Positions 20,389 to 28,586 of a DNA stretch of 64,000 nt are shown here, one piece after another. The stretch is from an uncultured Allomuricauda sp. (GTDB lineage: Bacteria; Bacteroidota; Bacteroidia; Flavobacteriales; Flavobacteriaceae). Under the pieces are notes generated by a model. The model did not search any database and was not told the DNA's origin. It worked only from the letters and a program-made list of their open reading frames with translations. Made by a program: the position numbers and the translations under genes. The stretch's first letter is position 1. Each line of letters opens with the position of its first letter. The DNA is taken from the NCBI RefSeq assembly GCF_947495325.1, contig NZ_CANLYK010000001.1, positions 868,001-932,000 on the forward strand. The letters are read 5' to 3'.

Positions 20389-21459
20389 ATGAAACATATT
20401 ATTAAAACCATGGTCAAGCTACTTTCTATTTTTGGATTCTTGCTCTTTTTTTTGGGTTGTGGAGGAGAAACGGACCCAGCAAAACTCTTTACCATTCAAT
20501 TAGAGGGAAATAAAAATAAGTTCCAACACAATCAAAAAGTTGGGGTTGCCATAGGGAACAAAAAAAATATTGAAATATCAGAAATCCAGTATAGCATGGA
20601 TGGTCAGGAATTAGTTTTAACGGATGGCAAATTAACCTTAAGTCCCAAAACTCTAGGCAACAAAGTGTTGAAAGCCAAACTAACCGTTGAAGGACAACCT
20701 GTTGAGCTTGAAAAGAAAATCAAACTACTGTCAGCCACAGCACCGGAGGTGTATACCTACGATATTATCAACACTTATCCGCACGACCCAAAGGCCTATA
20801 CACAGGGATTGGAATTCAGTAATGGTATTCTTTATGAAAGTACGGGCAAAAAAGGAGCATCAACCATTAGGAAAGTAAATTTTGAGACCGGGGAAATCCT
20901 TCAAAAAATAGATTTGGACAAAACTGTATTTGGAGAAGGCATCACCTTATTGAATGATAAACTATACCAACTAACATGGCGAAGTGGGCTGGGTTACATA
21001 TACAATCCTAGCAATTTGGAGAAAATCAAAAATTTCAGTTATGGTGAAAGTCGTGAAGGTTGGGGGCTGTGCAATGATGGTAAACAGCTTTATAAGAGTG
21101 ATGGTACAGAGAAAATATGGTTTTTAGAGCCCTCTACGCTTCAAGAAATGGGTTACATTGAGACAGTGACCAACAAGTCCATTTTTAATATGGCCAATGA
21201 ATTGGAATATGTTGATGGAAAGTTATACGCCAACGTCTATCAAAAAGAAAGTATGATGATCATTGATGCTGCCTCTGGGGCAATTGAAGGGGTAATTAAT
21301 TTTGGTGGTCTTAAAAACAAAGTAAAAAAAGGTCCCGAATGGGACGAAGGCAATTCGGTTTTAAATGGTGTGGCCTATCATAAAGAAAGAGAGACTTTTT
21401 TTGTTACCGGAAAAAACTGGAACAAGCTGTTTGAGGTAAAAATTCGGAAAAAAAATTAA
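20389..21459 (+). CDS. Glutaminyl-peptide cyclotransferase lipoprotein
   Basis: About 356 residues from the ATG at 20389 (20380 and 20410 are alternatives; 20371 lies before the predicted transcript start). Lipobox FFLGC at C24. Residues about 30-115 form a small beta domain; the rest is the plant/bacterial type glutamine cyclotransferase beta propeller: AYTQGLEF, YESTGKKGASTIRKVN, FGEGITLLNDKLYQLTW and NELEYVDGKLYANVY. The family converts N-terminal glutamine to pyroglutamate. Its stop shares a base with the thioesterase start (TAATG), so the genes are coupled. Confidence 0.92.
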   Translation: MKHIIKTMVKLLSIFGFLLFFLGCGGETDPAKLFTIQLEGNKNKFQHNQKVGVAIGNKKNIEISEIQYSMDGQELVLTDGKLTLSPKTLGNKVLKAKLTVEGQPVELEKKIKLLSATAPEVYTYDIINTYPHDPKAYTQGLEFSNGILYESTGKKGASTIRKVNFETGEILQKIDLDKTVFGEGITLLNDKLYQLTWRSGLGYIYNPSNLEKIKNFSYGESREGWGLCNDGKQLYKSDGTEKIWFLEPSTLQEMGYIETVTNKSIFNMANELEYVDGKLYANVYQKESMMIIDAASGAIEGVINFGGLKNKVKKGPEWDEGNSVLNGVAYHKERETFFVTGKNWNKLFEVKIRKKN

Positions 21460-21854
21460 TGAATTCATATAAAGAGGTATTTGAAGTGGTTCAAAGTGAT
21501 TTGGACGACTTAGATCATGTGAACAACATAAGATATATAGAATGGATTCAGCAGGTTTCTAAAAATCATTGGTTCAAGGCAACGGACATTAACATTAGAA
21601 ACAATTGTATTTGGGTCGTTAGAAACCATAACATCACATATAAAAAGGCCGCAAAACTGAACGATCAAATTGAAGTCAGCACCTATATCAAGAATACGAA
21701 AGGCGCTCTTTCCACACGAGTTGTGGAAGTTAAAAACAATAAAACGGGTAAGCTTTTAGTTAAAGCCTCTACAGAATGGTGCCTTTTGGACGCAAAGACA
21801 CTTAGACCGAAACGTGTTCCTGATTCCATTCAAAACCTATTTAGTAGAACGTGA
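21459..21854 (+). CDS. Acyl-CoA thioesterase, hotdog fold (4HBT)
   Basis: 131 residues. The N-terminal motif QSDLDDLDHVNNIRYIEWIQQ is the 4-hydroxybenzoyl-CoA-thioesterase/YbgC-type active-site helix, with the conserved Asp and His-Val-Asn-Asn. The typical strand NHNITYKKAAKLNDQIEVST follows. It should hydrolyse acyl-CoA or acyl-ACP esters in the cytoplasm; the natural acyl group is unknown. It is coupled to both neighbours: 1-bp overlap upstream and 4-bp overlap with the GTG start downstream. Confidence 0.9.
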   Translation: MNSYKEVFEVVQSDLDDLDHVNNIRYIEWIQQVSKNHWFKATDINIRNNCIWVVRNHNITYKKAAKLNDQIEVSTYIKNTKGALSTRVVEVKNNKTGKLLVKASTEWCLLDAKTLRPKRVPDSIQNLFSRT

Positions 21855-23404
21855 ATCGCTGGTATATAAAATTTAGTATGATTTTTTTAGGGCTTGCCCT
21901 AGCTATCTTCCTAGGTTCTTGCCGCAGTGATTTTGAGTATACCCCTAGTTCAGGAAATCTCCAGTTCTCAAAGGACACAGTTTTTCTTGATACCGTTTTC
22001 ACAAATATTGGCAGTAGCACCTATACACTTAAAGTTTATAATAGAGGAAATGATGATATCTTCATTCCCTTTGTCGGTCTGGAAAATGGTATGAACAGTA
22101 GCTACAGGCTTAATGTTGATGGAGCTGCTGGAAAAGAATTCAGCAACGTGCCATTATTGGCCAAGGATAGTCTTTTTGTTTTTATAGAGACTACTTTTGA
22201 TGTTTCCCAAACTTCGGAAAATGAATTTTTATACACCGAAGCACTGGTATTTGGAAACGGATCCAATGCCCAAGAAGTACAATTGGTCACTTTGGTCAAA
22301 GATGCCGTTTTCTTGTATCCCAGTGAGCTTTCCAATGGTTCTAAAGAAACTTTGTCACTTGGATTGGACGAAGATGGCAACGAAATTCAAATTGAGGGCT
22401 TTTTTCTTGAGGAGAATGAACTCCAATTTACAAATGAAAAACCTTATGTAATCTATGGCTATGCCGCTGTTCCAGAAGATGCAACGCTGACCATGCAGGC
22501 AGGTACAAGGGTTCATTTTCATCAAAATTCCGGAATCTTGGTAAGTGGTGGAGCTTCAATACAGGTGAATGGCCTTTTAAGTGAAGATTCAGATTTGCTT
22601 GAAAATGAGGTCATTTTTGAAGGAGATCGCTTAGAACCAACATACGCCGATGAACCTGGGCAATGGGGAACAATTTGGTTAAGGTCTGGAAGTATAAACA
22701 ATTATATAGAGTACCTCACAATCAAAAATGCTACAATAGGATTACGGATTGATGGGGATGGAATTTTAGACGACCCCACAGTAACAATTAAGAACACACA
22801 GGTCTATAACAGTCTAAATTATAACCTTTGGGCCACCACAGCCAATATTATTGCAGAAAATACGGTACTGGGGAGCGCTGGTTTCAATTCATTTTATGGT
22901 AACCTGGGAGGAAAGTATAGTTTTACCCATTGTACCTTTGCCAATTATTGGAACAATGGTTTTAGACAAGGAACCGCTTTGGCGTTGGATAATTTTCTTC
23001 AGACGCCTACAGATATAGTCACTGAGAATCTGGAAAATGCGAATTTCACAAACTGTATTATATATGGTAGCCAATCCATTGAACTTACGCTAAGACAAGA
23101 CACCAACAAAACATTCAATTTTACCTTTACCAATTGTCTTTTAAAATTCAATGACCCCAATGGTCAATTTGCGAATGAACCTCTTTATGATTTTGACAAT
23201 TCTTCACTTTACCAAAATACCATTTTAAACCAAGATCCAGATTTCATCCAAGTTTTGGACAATCAATTTAGTATTGGTCCAGAATCAGCTGCCATAGATG
23301 CAGCCGAATCCAATATTTTCCCTCCAATTCCGACAGATATTTTAGGAGTGGACAGAACGCAAGATCCGGATGTTGGTGCCTATGAAAATGGAATTATGAA
23401 CTAA
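21851..23404 (+). CDS. Beta-helix-type surface lipoprotein
   Basis: 517 residues, GTG start overlapping the thioesterase stop. Lipobox FLGSC at C24. An N-terminal Ig-like region (about residues 40-140, DTVFTNIGSSTYTLKVYNRGNDD) is followed by a right-handed parallel beta-helix region (about 200-480) with short repeated turns such as GTIWLRSGSINNYIEYLTIKNA and FTHCTFANYWNNG. The end, PPIPTDILGVDRTQDPDVGAYE, is the DxGAxE-type closing motif common in beta-helix proteins of this phylum. Likely surface-exposed; ligand unknown. Confidence 0.82.
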   Translation: MNRWYIKFSMIFLGLALAIFLGSCRSDFEYTPSSGNLQFSKDTVFLDTVFTNIGSSTYTLKVYNRGNDDIFIPFVGLENGMNSSYRLNVDGAAGKEFSNVPLLAKDSLFVFIETTFDVSQTSENEFLYTEALVFGNGSNAQEVQLVTLVKDAVFLYPSELSNGSKETLSLGLDEDGNEIQIEGFFLEENELQFTNEKPYVIYGYAAVPEDATLTMQAGTRVHFHQNSGILVSGGASIQVNGLLSEDSDLLENEVIFEGDRLEPTYADEPGQWGTIWLRSGSINNYIEYLTIKNATIGLRIDGDGILDDPTVTIKNTQVYNSLNYNLWATTANIIAENTVLGSAGFNSFYGNLGGKYSFTHCTFANYWNNGFRQGTALALDNFLQTPTDIVTENLENANFTNCIIYGSQSIELTLRQDTNKTFNFTFTNCLLKFNDPNGQFANEPLYDFDNSSLYQNTILNQDPDFIQVLDNQFSIGPESAAIDAAESNIFPPIPTDILGVDRTQDPDVGAYENGIMN

Positions 23405-23423
23405 TTTTCTTGCTTAAATTGTT

Positions 23424-23449
23424 CTTTTCTTACAAGAAAAGGCGTTTTT
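23424..23449 (+). terminator. Possible intrinsic terminator
   Basis: CTTTTCT (23424-23430) and AGAAAAG (23435-23441) form a 7-bp stem with a TACA loop; after GCG comes a five-T run (23445-23449). It closes the cyclase-thioesterase-beta-helix operon. Confidence 0.5.
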
Positions 23450-23499
23450 GGGGAAAATCCATAGTTTTTTTAAGGCAAAACTGCAATGAGTTTTTTCCA

Positions 23500-23530
23500 C
23501 ACGTTAGTAACTTGCAACCAGTAAGTTACA
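23500..23530 (+). promoter_or_regulatory. Candidate LytTR operator before its own regulator gene
   Basis: Two GTT-containing 9-mers in the same direction, CACGTTAGT (23500-23508) and TAAGTTACA (23522-23530), are separated by 13 bp. They match 8 of 9 and 7 of 9 positions of the AgrA-type LytTR site [TA][AC][CA]GTTN[AG][TG], and the 12-13 bp spacing is the usual one. The same bases also form an inverted repeat GTAACTT-N9-AAGTTAC (23507-23529). The site ends 1 bp before the ATG of the LytTR gene, which suggests autorepression. Confidence 0.4.
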
Positions 23531-23531
23531 C

Positions 23532-24266
23532 ATGGATTACACCTATCTTATTATAGACGCCAATGCAGGATCTAAATTGCAGCTACAGTTGTACTTGCAA
23601 GACTATGGTGATTTCACGTGTATAGATATTGTTAGAAATCATAGCGATGGACTGAATTCCATTTTAAAATATACTCCAGATATCGTTCTTATCAATCTTA
23701 ATGAAGATGGGATGAGTTATTTCCAGATGGTCACGGAACTTAATCAGTTTATGGAATCAATTCCAATCATCATTGGGTTTTCGACTTCTAAAAAATATGC
23801 ATACAATGCTATAAAAAGTGGTTTTTTTGATTATTGGATTCTTCCCCACAATGAGTTCGATATTAGGAAAACTATATTGCGGCTGCGTAAATTATATCCC
23901 AAACAAAACGTTCCATCTACCATTTGTTTAAAATCCTACAATGATTATCGCTATTTGGATACCAATGACATTCTATATTTAAAATCGGACAACAATGCCA
24001 CTGATTTTTTTATGTTGGATGGTAATGTTGTAAGCGCATTTAAAACATTAAAGTCTTTTGAGGAAAGACTTCCCCAAAGCTTTATCCGCATTCATCAAAG
24101 CTATATATTGAATAGTAGGTACGTATCCCGAATCAATTATGGTAAATCCGTTTGTACCCTACGTAGTGAACGTGAGGACGAATTACCTTTTTCCAAGACG
24201 TATAAGAATAAGATTGACGCATTAAAAGAAATGCTCTCCAAAACGGCCATTAAGACACTCAATTAG
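23532..24266 (+). CDS. LytTR transcription factor with degenerate receiver domain
   Basis: 244 residues. Residues 1-120 have the CheY-like pattern but the chemistry is gone: the phospho-acceptor Asp is N55 (IVLINLNEDG), the conserved Lys is L104 (YWILPH), and the acidic pair is D9-A10. Residues about 135-240 are a complete LytTR DNA-binding domain: YLDTNDILYLKSDNN, then FIRIHQSYILNSRYV and the final PFSKTYKNKIDALKEML. It should bind DNA without phosphorylation control. It opens a cluster of two tiny lipoproteins, a kinase and a response regulator. Confidence 0.9.
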   Translation: MDYTYLIIDANAGSKLQLQLYLQDYGDFTCIDIVRNHSDGLNSILKYTPDIVLINLNEDGMSYFQMVTELNQFMESIPIIIGFSTSKKYAYNAIKSGFFDYWILPHNEFDIRKTILRLRKLYPKQNVPSTICLKSYNDYRYLDTNDILYLKSDNNATDFFMLDGNVVSAFKTLKSFEERLPQSFIRIHQSYILNSRYVSRINYGKSVCTLRSEREDELPFSKTYKNKIDALKEMLSKTAIKTLN

Positions 24267-24344
24267 TTTAATTCTTACAGTTCCTCTTAAAATTCTAGTA
24301 GAATCCCGAAAAATACTAAAACCCTATAGATTTAATTCTTACAG
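24267..24344 (+). repeat. 14-bp direct repeat upstream of small lipoprotein gene
   Basis: TTTAATTCTTACAG occurs exactly at 24267-24280 and 24331-24344, 64 bp apart start to start, about six helical turns. The second copy sits 50-63 bp before the ATG of the 54-residue lipoprotein, near where a -33 element would lie. Likely protein-binding sites; the adjacent LytTR regulator is an obvious candidate, but the repeat does not match the LytTR consensus well. Confidence 0.5.
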
Positions 24345-24393
24345 GTTTAGGTGCTAGGTATCTTGTCGCCATTAACAACTAAATATCCATATT

Positions 24394-24558
24394 ATGAGAA
24401 AGACGTTAAGTATTTTAGCTATTGCTGCAATGACAATTGGAATGGTATCTTGTGAAGCAGAATCCAGTGTTCAAGAAACCGAAGATCTTTTTGAAAGCAT
24501 AGCGGACCAAGATGCTACCGAGGGAAGTGAGTCCAAAGAAGATGCTAGAGAAAATTAA
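24394..24558 (+). CDS. Small acidic lipoprotein (54 aa)
   Basis: An ATG-started 54-codon frame. Residues 1-20 form a textbook lipoprotein signal, MRKTLSILAIAAMTIGMVSC, with C20 acylated; the mature part is 34 residues, 13 of them Asp or Glu, with EAESSVQETEDLF then DATEGSE. No domain could fit. The signal peptide is strong evidence that it is translated. It lies between the LytTR gene and the sensor kinase and is followed directly by a second small lipoprotein gene. I recall short proteins with a Cys-Glu-Ala start in other Flavobacteriaceae, but cannot check. A surface peptide or kinase ligand is speculation. Confidence 0.72.
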   Translation: MRKTLSILAIAAMTIGMVSCEAESSVQETEDLFESIADQDATEGSESKEDAREN

Positions 24559-24579
24559 TTGAAATTAAATTTTTGTCTC

Positions 24580-24819
24580 TTGAAAAAAAACCTGCGTGTT
24601 TTAGTATCCATTACTCTGTGTTGTAGTTTTTCTGCATGTACCAGAGATAATAAGTTAACGGATTATGAAACTAAACTTTCAAACAAATCCGACAACATAC
24701 ACACTAATTCAAAAAATGAGGTCAAAACCGAGGTGAGAAGACATAATTGCAATACAACTTCAGATTTTGTGTTTTCCAATAAGATTTTTTCTTCAATGGA
24801 AGATTTTAGAGACATGTAA
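24580..24819 (+). CDS. Second small lipoprotein (about 79 aa)
   Basis: From a TTG at 24580 the product starts KKNLRVLVSITLCCSFSAC, a lipoprotein signal with C20; a further TTG at 24559, directly at the stop of the preceding gene, would add seven residues. The mature part is polar, rich in Asn, Ser, Lys and Thr, without a recognisable domain. The non-ATG start lowers certainty, but the signal peptide and the strong terminator just after its stop argue that it ends a short transcript with the 54-residue lipoprotein. Confidence 0.6.
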   Translation: MKKNLRVLVSITLCCSFSACTRDNKLTDYETKLSNKSDNIHTNSKNEVKTEVRRHNCNTTSDFVFSNKIFSSMEDFRDM

Positions 24820-24837
24820 ATCAATAATAATTGGAAC

Positions 24838-24875
24838 AAAAAAGCCCTGGATATGTTAATGTTCAGGGCTTTTTT
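24838..24875 (+). terminator. Strong intrinsic terminator
   Basis: Perfect 12-bp stem AAAAAAGCCCTG (24838-24849) with CAGGGCTTTTTT (24864-24875), 14-nt loop, ending in six T. It separates the small lipoprotein genes from the histidine kinase gene and shows that the kinase reading frame cannot start at the upstream TTG at 24831. Confidence 0.9.
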
Positions 24876-24929
24876 GTTTACCTTGTAATAAAAGAGAGTA
24901 CTTCCACATCAAAAATTGCCTTCCAAAAA

Positions 24930-27029
24930 GTGAAAAAAGTATTACTTATACTTGTTCTTGTAATTAGCTCCAATAGTTGTGATTATTCCAAAAATAGCAC
25001 TATTACGTCTGAGGAATCCGAGTTTTCCACTATAGAAAATTGGATCAATACAGCAGATGATAGCATACACCTTCCCATTAAAAAACGTCAAGAAGTTTTA
25101 GATAAGGCTTTGCAAGAAATTCTTGACCTAGATAATGATTCCATATCCCTAAAATACCTTTCATCTGCTTCATTAACCTATAAAAAACTTAAAGATTCCT
25201 CTGGTTTTCGATATGCTAATAAAAAAGCGCAAGAAAAATCCACAAAGCGTAATAATTATAAAATACTGGGAGAATCCCATTGGGACATGGCTTCTTTTAT
25301 GCTTTCCTATAATGTTACAGACAGTGCTTATTTCCACTATAGAAAGGCGTATAAGAGTTTTAACAAATTACCTGTTGATTCAACCTCTTTATCCCTGAAT
25401 GCAAGAATGTTATATAACATGGGGCGCATACAGGACTACTTTAAGGATTATCTAGGTGCTGAAAAAAGCATTACAAAAGCATTACGGATTTTTGATGATT
25501 TAAATGATTATAGAAGAATTTACAGCTGTAACAACATGCTGGGGATAATTGCAGGAGGTATGAATAATTCTAAAAAATCCTTGGAATACTATAAGAAAGC
25601 TGGCCTAAATATAAAGAAGATTAGATTTCCAAATGAAAACGCTTATTTATGGGAAAATAGAAATAACATCGCCAATGAATTTTTAAGGAGTGAAGATTAT
25701 TTTAAAGCAGAAAAGGCGTATTTAGAATTATTGACAGATCAAAAATTGAAACTGGAAGACCTATCCCTCTATTCCAAAGCTTTGGCTAGTCAGGGATATG
25801 CTATATTCAAGGGTAGAAAAAATATTTCCGAAGCACATGATTTGCTTTCAAAAGCTATCCGTTTAAACGACAGCATTGGTTTTATTGTGGACCAATCAAG
25901 GGCAAAAAAATACTATGCCGAGCTTTTGGCTGCAGAGGGTGATACCATCAAATCAAAACAATATGCACAGGAGGCATTGGCATTGGCAAAAGTGACCTCC
26001 AACAATGACCAGCACTTAAAAGTACTTCGGTTATTAACTAATATGGATAACCAAAACGCTGTTGTGTACTCCAATGAGTTCTACGAGTTAAGCGAGAGAA
26101 TAAAAGATGAAGAACGTGCCATACGGGATAAGTTTGCCCGAATACGCTTGGAAACCGATGAGGTCATTGAACGCAATGAGATTTTATACCGCCAAAAACA
26201 AGTTTGGACTGGAGTGGCGATTGGACTGCTGTTGTTGGGTGCATCCATATTTGTAATTGTCTACCAACGCATAAGCAACAACAAACTTAAGTTTCAACAG
26301 AAACAACAAGAGAACAATCAAGAAATTTATAACCTTATGCTTTCCCAACAGGGTAAATTTGAAGAAGGTAAGCAATTGGAGCAAAAAAGGATATCCGAAG
26401 AACTGCATGATGGTATTTTGGGAGAAATGCTTGGTATACGCTTAATATTAAGTGGTTTAAATGATAAAGAGGATGAAGCTTCCGTGAATCAAAGGGCTGC
26501 TCTTATTGAAAAACTAAGAGATCTTGAAGAGGAAATACGGACCATTTCGCATGAACTTAATGATGCAGCTTATCAAAAAATTTATAACTTTATTGTATCA
26601 CTTGAAGATTTAATAAATACCATTGGCAAGTCTTCAGGTATTTCATGTTCTTTTGTTTATACTGAAAATGTGCAATGGGACAATTTGGATGGCGATATTA
26701 AAATTAATGTTTATCGCATTATTCAAGAATCGTTGCAAAATTGCGTAAAGCATGCCCAGTGCAAAATGGTGAATGTTAGTTTTGTGTTAGAAAATGAGCA
26801 ATTAACCCTGACCATTGAAGATGACGGTATTGGTTTTGATACCACAAAAGGAAAAAGAGGCATCGGTTTACGAAATGTAACCGCAAGAGTTAAAAAAATA
26901 AAGGGCACCTATACCATTATCAGTAAAAAAGGGAGAGGCACAACGATAATTGTTTCGTTACCGGCCAATTATACACAACTGAAAGATCCAAAGGTTTTTT
27001 TGGAACGTAGACAAGCTGTAAATGTCTAA
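24930..27029 (+). CDS. Lipoprotein-type TPR sensor histidine kinase
   Basis: About 699 residues from a GTG at 24930; an upstream TTG frame would read through a terminator. The new N-terminus is a signal sequence ending SSNSC (C17), so it may be lipid-anchored. Residues about 60-400 are TPR helices facing the periplasm; a transmembrane helix at about 426-446 and a short coiled coil follow. The kinase core is the HisKA_3/NarX type: H493 in ISEELHDGILGEMLG, then HATPase boxes NCVKHAQ, EDDGIGFD and GIGLRNV. The LuxR-type regulator gene is 9 bp downstream and is its likely partner. Architecture is common in Bacteroidota; the stimulus is unknown. Confidence 0.92.
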   Translation: MKKVLLILVLVISSNSCDYSKNSTITSEESEFSTIENWINTADDSIHLPIKKRQEVLDKALQEILDLDNDSISLKYLSSASLTYKKLKDSSGFRYANKKAQEKSTKRNNYKILGESHWDMASFMLSYNVTDSAYFHYRKAYKSFNKLPVDSTSLSLNARMLYNMGRIQDYFKDYLGAEKSITKALRIFDDLNDYRRIYSCNNMLGIIAGGMNNSKKSLEYYKKAGLNIKKIRFPNENAYLWENRNNIANEFLRSEDYFKAEKAYLELLTDQKLKLEDLSLYSKALASQGYAIFKGRKNISEAHDLLSKAIRLNDSIGFIVDQSRAKKYYAELLAAEGDTIKSKQYAQEALALAKVTSNNDQHLKVLRLLTNMDNQNAVVYSNEFYELSERIKDEERAIRDKFARIRLETDEVIERNEILYRQKQVWTGVAIGLLLLGASIFVIVYQRISNNKLKFQQKQQENNQEIYNLMLSQQGKFEEGKQLEQKRISEELHDGILGEMLGIRLILSGLNDKEDEASVNQRAALIEKLRDLEEEIRTISHELNDAAYQKIYNFIVSLEDLINTIGKSSGISCSFVYTENVQWDNLDGDIKINVYRIIQESLQNCVKHAQCKMVNVSFVLENEQLTLTIEDDGIGFDTTKGKRGIGLRNVTARVKKIKGTYTIISKKGRGTTIIVSLPANYTQLKDPKVFLERRQAVNV

Positions 27030-27038
27030 TTTTGATAA

Positions 27039-27719
27039 ATGATTATGGAGATGACAACACTTCGAATATTAGCGATAGATGATCATGAGATGACAATGCT
27101 AGGATATAAATTTATCTTGGAACGAATTGTTTTTGAGGGTCATAGCATAATAGTTGACACAGCCAACACCTATGAAAGAGGTAAAAAGCTTATCGAAGAT
27201 TCTGTTGATTCGTTTAAGTATGATATTTTGTTCATGGACGTTCAGTTGTTTCCGCCAAATGAAGACCAACCGCACACCGGTGAAGATTTAGGGGTACTGG
27301 CCCGTAGATTGGTGCCGGAAACCAAAATTGTGTTCATGTCTTCTTTCAGTGATAATTATAGAATAAACAGTATTCTAAAATCCGTAGATCCAGATGGGTA
27401 TTTGGTAAAAACGGATATTGATCCAAAAACATTGGAAGAGGCTGTTAAAACTGTTGTCCTAAACCCACCTTATTATTCGTCAAAAGCACTTGCTGCGATA
27501 CGGAAGAAAATGACAAATGACATCAGCCTTGATGAAAAGGACAAAAAAATATTATACCATCTTTCCATTGGAACCAAAAACAAGGATTTGGAAAAATTTA
27601 TCAGGCTCTCCCCATCTTCAATAGAAAATAGAAAACGACACTTGAAATCGCTTTTTGGTACAGAAAATGAAAATGATCTTGCATTGATTTTAGCTGCAAA
27701 AAATAGAGGTTTTATCTAA
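27039..27719 (+). CDS. NarL/LuxR-family response regulator
   Basis: 226 residues (start at 27039, or at in-frame ATGs 6 or 12 bp later). The receiver keeps the acidic pair in IDDHEM, the phospho-acceptor D67 (ILFMDVQLF), the switch Ser (FMSSFSD) and the Lys in LVKTDI. A LuxR-type helix-turn-helix covers about residues 165-225 (LDEKDKKILYHLSIGTKNKD, then SPSSIENRKRHLKSLF). It sits 9 bp after the kinase gene and should be phosphorylated by it. Targets are not evident; the promoters of the adjacent small lipoproteins are candidates. Confidence 0.93.
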   Translation: MIMEMTTLRILAIDDHEMTMLGYKFILERIVFEGHSIIVDTANTYERGKKLIEDSVDSFKYDILFMDVQLFPPNEDQPHTGEDLGVLARRLVPETKIVFMSSFSDNYRINSILKSVDPDGYLVKTDIDPKTLEEAVKTVVLNPPYYSSKALAAIRKKMTNDISLDEKDKKILYHLSIGTKNKDLEKFIRLSPSSIENRKRHLKSLFGTENENDLALILAAKNRGFI

Positions 27720-27893
27720 TCTCGGAATCTTCACTACTACTTCATTAAGTCCACATCTAGGAATTATTTTGTTTTATTTATAAAAAAAGTGGCTAAATAC
27801 TAGAAAACCCCCAGAATTTTTAAGGTTTTCCTCCAATCCAAAAAAAAAGATTCGTTATAACTTTGGTAGAGAACATATACCAAACTATCCGCT

Positions 27894-28541
27894 ATGTCAT
27901 TCGAAAAAAAAATGAAAAAAAACTTCCCCCTAGATGGCATTAATTCATTTGCCACACTTGACGGCTTGGATGATTTTATAAAAGTCTTGGAAAAAGACTT
28001 TTTTGCCAAAGTAAAGGTTCACTGGAGTTATCATTCAGACAGTGAAAAAACTGATTTAGTACTGGAGCTATTCTGTAATTATGGATTAACCGAAAGTCTA
28101 CATCATTTTAATACCGAAAATTGGGGCGGTTTTACTATTAATGAAGAAGATTCCACCATACAATCTTCTTTCAATACAGCTTTCCAAAAATTTTGCGATA
28201 ATAATTCCAATACTATTGATATAACCGAAGCCTCGTTTCACTTTAATGACACATCCATAGTTATTACCAAAATTTACGATCATAGCATTCCAGAGCAACT
28301 TGGAGAAATTATTTTTAAGGCCAGTGAAAACTTCGTTCATTTCACAAAGGGACTAACCGAAATGCCCTACGAAATTTTTGTTCCTGTTTTTGAAGACCCA
28401 ACCCAAAACATATTCGAAATTGAACAAAACTATTTTGATTATTGGGGCATTTACTTTGAAGATGGCTCACAACATAATGCGATGGTCTATAACCTCAAAA
28501 CAAAACAACTCAGCAAAGAAGACTTTTTTCTTTTGGAATAA
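27894..28541 (+). CDS. Hypothetical cytoplasmic protein
   Basis: 215 residues, no signal peptide or transmembrane segment, acidic and rich in aromatic residues. No family recognised. A perfect -7 box TAACTTTG (27858-27865) lies 29 bp before the ATG, without a clear -33 element, so it is probably a single-gene unit. Lack of close ORF competition and normal codon use support a real gene. Confidence 0.65.
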   Translation: MSFEKKMKKNFPLDGINSFATLDGLDDFIKVLEKDFFAKVKVHWSYHSDSEKTDLVLELFCNYGLTESLHHFNTENWGGFTINEEDSTIQSSFNTAFQKFCDNNSNTIDITEASFHFNDTSIVITKIYDHSIPEQLGEIIFKASENFVHFTKGLTEMPYEIFVPVFEDPTQNIFEIEQNYFDYWGIYFEDGSQHNAMVYNLKTKQLSKEDFFLLE

Positions 28542-28586
28542 AAAAACTTTTGACCCTTAGGCTTAGTCTAAGAACGCTTCACATTG

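Noticed and set aside
24831..24929. Extended N-terminus of the TPR sensor kinase.
   Set aside because: It starts inside a strong terminator and hides a lipoprotein signal.
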